Source of the DNA: Oligoflexus sp.
GTDB taxonomy: Bacteria > Bdellovibrionota_B > Oligoflexia > Oligoflexales > Oligoflexaceae
Assembly: GCF_035712445.1 (NCBI RefSeq)
Contig: NZ_DASTAT010000093.1
Coordinates: forward strand, 1 to 64,000
Direction of reading: 5' to 3'
Length of the DNA stretch: 64,000 nt
Shown: piece after piece, positions 58,574 through 64,000 of the stretch
Layout of the letters: every line of letters starts with the position of its first letter
How positions within the stretch are numbered: position 1 is the stretch's first letter
Program-made: the position numbers and the translations under genes
The notes under the pieces: model-generated
What the model saw: the letters and a program-made list of their open reading frames with translations, nothing else
What the model was told of the DNA's origin: nothing
The model's database searches: none

Positions 58574-59371
58574 ATGGAGCTGTGGCATTCCGTCGTTCTT
58601 GGGATCATTCAGGGTCTGGCAGAATTTCTTCCGATTTCGAGTTCGGGGCATTTGATTATCGTCTCGACCATGCTCCAAGGCCAGCCCTTGCCCATGAGCC
58701 TCGAAGTGGCCTTGCACGTCGGCACCATGGTGGCGCTCCTTATTTATTTCTGGCGCGACTGGCTGGATCTTCTACAGGGGTCACTGCAGACGGTGAAGGA
58801 AAAGAAACTGAACCCGCGGAGTCAGCTCCTGATCAATATCGTGGTCGGAACAATACCGGCTGCGGTGATCGGGCTCGCCTTCGAACATCAGATCGAACAC
58901 TTCTTTACAGCCCATCCTTACCTCGTCTGCTTTCCGCTGGTGATCGTCGGAATTTTGCTCTGGTGGATTGATAGGAAGGCACCCGTTCACAGAAAGATGC
59001 TGGACTTCGGGCCGAAGCAGGGCTTTTTAGTCGGCGTCGCTCAGGCCTGCGCTCTGTTTCCGGGAACATCGCGCTCCGGTGCGACCATCATCGCCTCCCG
59101 GCTTTTGGGCCTGGATCGCAGCGATGCCGCCCGCTTTTCCTTTCTTCTGGGAACGCCCGCCATGGCTGGTGCGGCTGTTTTGAAGGCCGATGAAATCATC
59201 GCCAGTATTCACCTTCCCGAATTTTATGTGGGCATGATAGTGTCAGCGGTCACGGGCTGGCTGGTGATTGGCTTTTTGATGCGTTATCTGCGTACATATG
59301 GCTTTGGAGTCTTTGCCATTTATCGCATACTCCTGGCCCTCGTGAGCATCGGTATTCTGATGTCCCATTGA
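58574..59371 (+). CDS. uppP: Undecaprenyl-diphosphatase
   Basis: A 265-residue inner-membrane phosphatase of the BacA/UppP type that recycles undecaprenyl diphosphate for peptidoglycan and other cell-wall polymers. The active-site segments are QGLAEFLPISSSGHL near residue 14 and LFPGTSRSGATI near 160. About eight hydrophobic helices are present. It starts after AAGGAGAC and is followed at 11 bases by a small membrane protein gene. Confidence 0.95.
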   Translation: MELWHSVVLGIIQGLAEFLPISSSGHLIIVSTMLQGQPLPMSLEVALHVGTMVALLIYFWRDWLDLLQGSLQTVKEKKLNPRSQLLINIVVGTIPAAVIGLAFEHQIEHFFTAHPYLVCFPLVIVGILLWWIDRKAPVHRKMLDFGPKQGFLVGVAQACALFPGTSRSGATIIASRLLGLDRSDAARFSFLLGTPAMAGAAVLKADEIIASIHLPEFYVGMIVSAVTGWLVIGFLMRYLRTYGFGVFAIYRILLALVSIGILMSH

Positions 59372-59382
59372 GGCATTGAAGG

Positions 59383-59622
59383 ATGAAATCCTACTTACGA
59401 CGTTCCCTCTTTACCAAGGCTGTGGCCCTTGGTTTTATCGTGATGATCCTGCTGGGCAATGCCTGGCTGGTTCTCTTCCTTACGGGCCAAAGCGGAGCTG
59501 CCTGGCTGACTTATTCCTTTGCGGCTTGCATGGGATGGACAATTTTGGCTGGTTTCGGTATGGGTTTAAGGATGATTCAGCACCAATTCCAGAAGGCACC
59601 TGATGACGACCCTGCAGTATGA
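59383..59622 (+). CDS. Small two-helix membrane protein
   Basis: A 79-residue protein with two hydrophobic helices (about 13-34 and 42-63), a basic N-terminus (KSYLRRS) and an acidic end (DDDPAV). I do not recognise it. It lies between uppP and the helicase gene and overlaps the latter by 20 bases, which suggests that it is translated with it. The overlap and its two clear helices support a real gene; the function is unknown. Confidence 0.55.
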   Translation: MKSYLRRSLFTKAVALGFIVMILLGNAWLVLFLTGQSGAAWLTYSFAACMGWTILAGFGMGLRMIQHQFQKAPDDDPAV

Positions 59623-60991
59623 GCTTGGAACCCTGCTCCTGGACGGCGCTCTCGGCGATATCGGTCAGGAATGGCCAGGCTTTCGCTTTGACAGTCGCAC
59701 CAAACAGTGGCGGGCCCCGGGATTTTGTTATCGCGATGTGGTGCTGAAGGCGATCGAGGATAAAAAACCTCTCGTCGATCGCGCGCGTTCGTACCAGGCC
59801 CTGGAATTGAAACTGAAAGAGCCCATTATCCCACGGCCGCACCAGTCGGGTGCTCTGGCCGCATGGCAGCAGCAGGGTTCGCGCGGAGTCGTGGCCCTTC
59901 CCACGGGCGCGGGCAAAACCATACTCGCGGTGCTGGCGATGGTGGCCAAACAGCGGCCCACGCTGGTGGTTGTGCCCACGATTGATCTACTTCTGCAGTG
60001 GCAGAACGTTCTCAAGAAATTTTTTGGAACCGAGATAGGGGCACTGGGCGGCGGCTGGAAGGAAATCCGGCCGGTGACGGTCGCGACCTACGATTCAGCT
60101 TATTTGAGTATTGAAACCATCGGCAATCGCTTTGGTCTGATCATCTTTGACGAATGCCATCATCTGCCTTCCACTCAATATCAAATGATCGCAAGAGCTT
60201 CGATCGCTCCCTTCCGTCTTGGGCTTTCAGCTACCGTGGAGCGGGCTGATGGCAAAGAGGAGATGATCTATGAGCTGCTCGGGGATCTTTGCTATGAAGG
60301 GCAGATTCGCGAGATGGTGGAGACCGTGCTCGCGCCCTATGATGTCGTGAGCGTCGAAGTTCCACTGACGGCCGAGGAAAAAGACGCCTATCAGAAGGCG
60401 CGTGGCATCTACACAGCCTTTGTCAAAAATCATCGCATCAACTTCTCGGGGCCGGAAGGCTGGCAGGATTTTATTAAAAAGTCTGCGACTCTTCCCGGTG
60501 GCAAAGCCGCGATGGAAGCCTGGCGTGAACAAAAACGCCTGGCTCAGGCCGCAACGGGCAAGATGGATGAGCTGTGGAATATCCTCATGAAGCATCGCGG
60601 TGATCGCATCATCGTCTTCACGCAGGACAATGCCATGGCCTATCAGATCGGAAAGAATTTTGTTCTGCCCGTCCTTACGCATCAAACGCGGCCCAAGGAA
60701 AGAAAGCAGATGCTCGAATATTTCCGCCAGGGCCGCATTGATGTGCTGGTCACATCCAAGGTCCTGAATGAAGGCGTGGATGTTCCGGAAGCCAGCATCG
60801 GGGTTGTGATTTCAGGAAGCGGGGCCGTGCGTGAACACGTGCAGAGGCTGGGCCGTATCCTCCGGCATCAGGAAGGCAAGCGGGCCGTGCTCTATGAAGT
60901 GATTTCCAAGGATACCAATGAATTCTATGTGAACAAGCGGCGCAGGAACCATCATGCTTACCAAAGACCTTCTCAAGTATACAAGGCGTGA
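59603..60991 (+). CDS. XPB-like superfamily 2 DNA helicase
   Basis: A 462-residue helicase resembling archaeal and bacterial XPB. Residues 1-75 form an N-terminal damage-recognition-like part. Walker A is LPTGAGKT (99-106), the DEAH box reads Asp183-Glu-Cys-His186, motif III is SAT, and motif VI is QRLGRILRH. A GSGAVREHVQR segment and the insertion around residues 240-310 correspond to the thumb/RED region of XPB. It overlaps the small gene upstream (20 bases) and the DUF790 gene downstream (38 bases). Family knowledge: archaeal XPB works with the nuclease Bax1, which the next gene resembles. Confidence 0.87.
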   Translation: MTTLQYELGTLLLDGALGDIGQEWPGFRFDSRTKQWRAPGFCYRDVVLKAIEDKKPLVDRARSYQALELKLKEPIIPRPHQSGALAAWQQQGSRGVVALPTGAGKTILAVLAMVAKQRPTLVVVPTIDLLLQWQNVLKKFFGTEIGALGGGWKEIRPVTVATYDSAYLSIETIGNRFGLIIFDECHHLPSTQYQMIARASIAPFRLGLSATVERADGKEEMIYELLGDLCYEGQIREMVETVLAPYDVVSVEVPLTAEEKDAYQKARGIYTAFVKNHRINFSGPEGWQDFIKKSATLPGGKAAMEAWREQKRLAQAATGKMDELWNILMKHRGDRIIVFTQDNAMAYQIGKNFVLPVLTHQTRPKERKQMLEYFRQGRIDVLVTSKVLNEGVDVPEASIGVVISGSGAVREHVQRLGRILRHQEGKRAVLYEVISKDTNEFYVNKRRRNHHAYQRPSQVYKA

Positions 60992-62180
60992 AAGCCGCGT
61001 CCATCCCAAGTATCTGAAGCCGACGGACAAGGATCTGATTCAGCTCGGAGATGAGCTGGCCGGACTTTATCGTGCGCATGTCGGGCAAAGCTGGAAGGAG
61101 CTGAACGATCAGCTGAAGGCGCATCCCGAGTCATCGGATGCCGTGTTCCAGGGCTTTGGCAAGCTGCTTGAGGACCGCTGCACTTTTGGTGAAGCCGATG
61201 AAGCCTTCGAAGGTCAGCGCTGGCAGTGGTTTGAATGGAGCCGTGCGCTGCGGGCGGAAGGCCTGCCCAGTCGTGCCGCTTTCGAAGAGGAAATGACCAA
61301 AAAAAGCGGGCGCAGCTTCGGGGTCATGCAGGATCAACTCTATGCCGACCTGCCGGAGTTTCGCAGTATCCAGACATTCGAAGAAATCTCGGGTGAGGCT
61401 CTGGTTCACCGTTACAACGCGGCCCAGATTCAGGGACTGCTTTTGCGGGCGCAGAAGATTCGTTTTTCCATATTTGAAAAAGACCTCGTTACCCGTCGAC
61501 GATTGTTGCAGAAACTAAGATTCTGTCGACTCCTGGCCGAATTTGTTGAAAATCCAGAAGGTGCCTTGGTGCTGGAAATTTCCGGACCACTTTCGATGTT
61601 TGATCAGGTGCAAAGCTATGGCATGCGACTTTGCCAATTTTTTCCCTATGTTCTTCTGATGCCGAAATGGGAGTTGGAAGCCACGGTGAAGCTTGGTGAA
61701 AACTATTACGACCTCAAAATAGATAGTTCCAAGCCGATCCGCAGTCATTACCGTAGCTTTAGCGGGTATATTCCTGAGGAATTTCAGGCGTTTATGAAGG
61801 CTTTTAACGCTCTTCCTACGGCAGAACGAAAAGATTGGAAGGTGGAAGAAGGGCAGGAGCATCTGAATCTGGGTCAGCAGTGCTATAGTTTCCCTGACCT
61901 TACGCTGCGTCATGGAACGGGAGTTGTCAGACATCTCGAACTGTTCCATAAGTGGCATGAAGGGGAACTTCGCAAGCGCATTTCCGTTCTGAGTGAAGTC
62001 AAAGAAGCCCCACTGATGCTTGGCATCAGTCAGGATTTGGCGAAGGAATCAAGTGTGGAAGGACTGCTTGCGCGCGCCAAGGAAACTGGCATAAGTATTT
62101 TCACCTTTCGGCAGTTCCCGACGGTCAAGGCAATATTGACCTACCTGCCCAAGGTGAAAAGCGGGACCGCGGTGGTATAA
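60954..62180 (+). CDS. DUF790 / Bax1-like nuclease, XPB partner
   Basis: A 408-residue protein of the DUF790 type. The N-terminus LLKYTRRESRVHPKYLKPTD and the RYNAAQIQGLLLRAQKIRFS segment are characteristic. The central part, FPYVLLMPKWELEATVKLGE then YYDLKIDSS, contains acidic residues of the kind expected of a PD-(D/E)xK-like nuclease fold, and the C-terminal VEEGQEHLNLGQQCYSFPDL supports that reading. Family knowledge: in archaea this protein (Bax1) binds XPB and cuts DNA bubbles. The start overlaps the helicase end by 38 bases, so the two are tightly coupled. The active-site residues are inferred. Confidence 0.8.
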   Translation: MLTKDLLKYTRRESRVHPKYLKPTDKDLIQLGDELAGLYRAHVGQSWKELNDQLKAHPESSDAVFQGFGKLLEDRCTFGEADEAFEGQRWQWFEWSRALRAEGLPSRAAFEEEMTKKSGRSFGVMQDQLYADLPEFRSIQTFEEISGEALVHRYNAAQIQGLLLRAQKIRFSIFEKDLVTRRRLLQKLRFCRLLAEFVENPEGALVLEISGPLSMFDQVQSYGMRLCQFFPYVLLMPKWELEATVKLGENYYDLKIDSSKPIRSHYRSFSGYIPEEFQAFMKAFNALPTAERKDWKVEEGQEHLNLGQQCYSFPDLTLRHGTGVVRHLELFHKWHEGELRKRISVLSEVKEAPLMLGISQDLAKESSVEGLLARAKETGISIFTFRQFPTVKAILTYLPKVKSGTAVV

Positions 62181-62261
62181 TGAAAGAGCCGCGATCCAAT
62201 GCGGACGTGCAGACTTTAAAGAGGGCCGGACCCAGGCGAGCACGTGAAAGGAGTAAGCCCT

Positions 62262-63470
62262 TTGTCGACAATGGATACGCGATTCAAGGAAAAAGAGGCT
62301 GAGTTGATCAGTCTCAAAAAGAAAGTCAAAGCTCAGAAGGAACTCAGCGGTGGTGACACCGATCTGATGGAAGCTGAAGCGAATGGCTCCGACACCGTGC
62401 GCGTGGAAAAGAAGACGAAGACTCAGGAACTGATCGAAACCCTTGAGAAGGCGCGTGGCAAACGCCTTTTGATCTGTATCAAGGGCTACCCGGATCCTGA
62501 TAACATCGCAACGTCTCTTGCCCTCGCTTACATGAGTTCCCAGTTCGACATCCAGTCCACCATCCTTCACTTCGAGCAAATCTCCCATCACGAGAATCGC
62601 GCGCTGGTGAAAAAGCTGGATCTGGATATTGAAGAGTACAACGATCAGTTCGATTACTCTTCTTACGATTACTATGCCGTGAACGACTCGCAGAATACCG
62701 AGCTGCCCATCAAGCTGCCGGAAACCTGTGAGCTGCTTGTGTTTGTGGATCACCACAGAAAGCTTGGAACCATCAAAGGCCACTTCCTCGATATTCGGGA
62801 AAATGTCGGTTCCACCTCGGCGATCTATGGTGAGTATCTCTGCGACCCGCGCTTCGGTTTCAAGGGCGACACGCTGGAAGAAGCGAAGATCGCCACGGCC
62901 CTGATGCACGGCGTGCGCACGGATACCGATAACTTTGTGAATGCAACGCCCGCGGATTACAAGGCCTCGGAATTTTTGTCCCGTTATGTGGACAAGGACC
63001 TCCTGGCTCTGATCTCGCGGCAGTCGATCCCTGCCAAGACCATGGACCTGACCCAGATCGCCCTGCAAAGGAAGGATATCCGCGGTACGTTCATGTTCTC
63101 GGGTGTGGGTTACGTGCGGGAAGAGGACCGTGATGGCATCGGCCAGTGCGCGGATTACCTTCTGAACCGCGAGGGTATTGATACGGTGGTTGTCTACGGC
63201 GTCGTCGGCGGTGAATTCGTCGATGGTTCCCTGCGCACCAAGTCGCATACCCTGGATCCCGACAAGTGGATCAAGGACGTCTTCGGCCAGGACCAGCATG
63301 GTGTTTACTATGGTGGCGGTCGCAAGGATAAGGGTGGTTTTCAGATTCCGCTCGGAGTCTTCGGCAAATGTTCTGACAAGGAACTTCTGTGGATTCTGAT
63401 CAAGAAGACCATCGACGAACTGTTCTACAACAAGATCGGTGTCGATGACAGCGAGTCCAACAACGATTAA
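62262..63470 (+). CDS. DHH-family phosphoesterase
   Basis: A 402-residue protein of the DHH/DHHA1 superfamily, like the nanoRNase/pAp phosphatase NrnA. A charged coiled-coil of about 60 residues comes first. The metal motifs are Asp78-Pro-Asp80-Asn81 (the usual Asp-x-Asp-Ala motif has Asn here) and Asp163-His-His. The DHHA1 domain ends with GGGRKDKGGFQIPLG. I chose a TTG at 62262 because AAAGGAG is eight bases before it. Likely to degrade short RNA or a cyclic dinucleotide product; the substrate is not fixed by the sequence. Confidence 0.82.
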   Translation: MSTMDTRFKEKEAELISLKKKVKAQKELSGGDTDLMEAEANGSDTVRVEKKTKTQELIETLEKARGKRLLICIKGYPDPDNIATSLALAYMSSQFDIQSTILHFEQISHHENRALVKKLDLDIEEYNDQFDYSSYDYYAVNDSQNTELPIKLPETCELLVFVDHHRKLGTIKGHFLDIRENVGSTSAIYGEYLCDPRFGFKGDTLEEAKIATALMHGVRTDTDNFVNATPADYKASEFLSRYVDKDLLALISRQSIPAKTMDLTQIALQRKDIRGTFMFSGVGYVREEDRDGIGQCADYLLNREGIDTVVVYGVVGGEFVDGSLRTKSHTLDPDKWIKDVFGQDQHGVYYGGGRKDKGGFQIPLGVFGKCSDKELLWILIKKTIDELFYNKIGVDDSESNND

Positions 63471-63494
63471 GAGCAGCGTTCAAAGATAACCAGA

Positions 63495-63523
63495 CCCGAA
63501 GGCCCACAAGGCTTTCGGGTTTT
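63495..63523 (+). terminator. Rho-independent terminator after the DHH gene
   Basis: CCCGAAGGCC (63495-63504) pairs with GGCTTTCGGG (63510-63519), with one G-T pair, around CACAA, followed by TTTT (63520-63523). Confidence 0.88.
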
Positions 63524-63542
63524 GGTGTTTTTAGGGCTATGA

Positions 63543-63878
63543 TTAAAGAGTTTCGGGTTTGGGTTCGGTTTTGAGCGAATCATGCACCCATTTCGAATAA
63601 GCGGGGTTCACCGCTTCAATTTTCCATTCGATAATGCAGGGGCAGCTGTAGCTATGAAGCTCCTCGATCCTTTGCATCACGCGGCCTCGATATTCCGGAC
63701 TGGTTTTGACCAGGAGGATGCTTTCCTGGGTCTGCTCCAGCATGCCTTCCCACATGTAAAGGGAATCGGCGGCTGGGATGATGTTCGCGCAGGCGATAAG
63801 CTGCTCTTCAATCAGCTTATGACTGATGCTTTCGGCCTCGTCGCGATTGCCACAGGGGACGTAAAGTACGCTGATCAT
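63543..63878 (-). CDS. cutA: CutA1-type divalent cation tolerance protein
   Basis: A 111-residue CutA1, a small trimeric protein linked to copper and other metal tolerance. The N-terminal VLYVPCGNRDEAESISHKLI, the EEQLIACANIIP segment and LYMWEGMLEQTQESILLVKT match the family, as does the YSCPCIIEWKIEAVNPAYSK region. It starts 10 bases after dtd and probably shares its operon. Confidence 0.94.
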   Translation of the reverse strand: MISVLYVPCGNRDEAESISHKLIEEQLIACANIIPAADSLYMWEGMLEQTQESILLVKTSPEYRGRVMQRIEELHSYSCPCIIEWKIEAVNPAYSKWVHDSLKTEPKPETL

Positions 63879-63888
63879 TGTCGGCTCC

Positions 63889-64000
63889 TTAGTTGGGAAG
63901 ATCCATGATAATGGTCACCGGTCCGTCGTTCACTGCGCTGACTTCCATATGGGCCTGAAAAACTCCTGCTTCCACCCGAACGCCTTTACCTGCCGCGCAT
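63889..64000 (-). CDS. dtd: D-aminoacyl-tRNA deacylase, C-terminal part (5' end outside window)
   Basis: Only the last 36 codons are in the window. They contain GVRVEAGVFQAHMEVSAVNDGPVTIIMDLPN-type residues, of which the NDGPVT motif (Asn-x-x-Pro-x-Thr) is the C-terminal active-site motif of Dtd, the enzyme that removes D-amino acids from tRNA. The stop is 10 bases before cutA. The start and the N-terminal SQ motif are outside. Confidence 0.88.
   Translation of the reverse strand, partial: CAAGKGVRVEAGVFQAHMEVSAVNDGPVTIIMDLPN

Noticed and set aside
62244..62261. GTG at 62244 as start of the DHH gene
   Set aside because: The AAAGGAG site lies after it and fits the TTG at 62262.
1..64000. CRISPR arrays, complete insertion sequences or prophage
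   Set aside because: No regularly spaced repeats, transposase genes or phage structural genes were seen in any frame.

Overview
The window looks like a stretch of chromosome from a Gram-negative, mid-to-high-GC bacterium. It carries outer-membrane barrel-like proteins, an LptG-type lipopolysaccharide exporter, type IV pilin-like proteins and paired TIGR02147-family regulators. That family is known mainly from Bdellovibrionota/Oligoflexia and Fibrobacter, so an Oligoflexus-like bacterium is my best guess; this is inference, since no rRNA lies in the window.

Layout. (1) 1-2875: three prepilin-like genes, one of which, cut by the window edge, carries a C-terminal Hint (Hedgehog/intein) domain. 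(2) 2885-16646: a dense purine-degradation locus with urate hydroxylase PuuD, 5-hydroxyisourate hydrolase, a 1555-residue fusion enzyme, xanthine dehydrogenase XdhABC, a purine permease and guanine deaminase. The fusion reads as malate synthase - OHCU decarboxylase - serine beta-lactamase-fold hydrolase - allantoicase. Together these genes outline a route from guanine to malate in which only allantoinase and ureidoglycolate lyase have no recognisable enzyme. The uncharacterised hydrolase domain is a natural candidate for one of those steps. This fusion is the most interesting object in the window. (3) 16790-25161: a Mut7-C RNase-like protein, a DUF4383 membrane protein, two tandem TIGR02147 regulators, a DNA-repair pair (radical SAM protein and DUF4130-UdgX), an orphan histidine kinase, an AT-rich gene-poor patch and tRNA-His. 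(4) 25224-28879: a two-gene operon of exported proteins of unknown function. (5) 29001-42993: the S10-spc-alpha ribosomal protein region, from a strong promoter to a clear terminator, lacking rplX (L24), map and rpsD (S4) at their usual places. (6) 43068-46409: a small exported protein, LptG and a large unknown regulator-like protein. (7) 46572-54739: rimP-nusA-infB-rbfA-truB-metK. (8) 54792-64000: a HAMP membrane protein, ruvAB, a porin-like protein, uppP, a bacterial XPB helicase with a Bax1-like partner, a DHH phosphoesterase, cutA and a partial dtd.

How the genes work together. In the purine locus, guanine deaminase yields xanthine, XdhAB (matured by XdhC) yields urate, and membrane PuuD oxidises urate to 5-hydroxyisourate. 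UraH and the fused UraD domain then give allantoin. The allantoicase domain yields ureidoglycolate, and the malate synthase domain can condense the resulting glyoxylate with acetyl-CoA. Regions 5 and 7 are ordinary gene-expression operons with tight spacing and ATGA-type overlaps. Many long antisense reading frames in these highly expressed genes are artefacts of codon bias and were left out.
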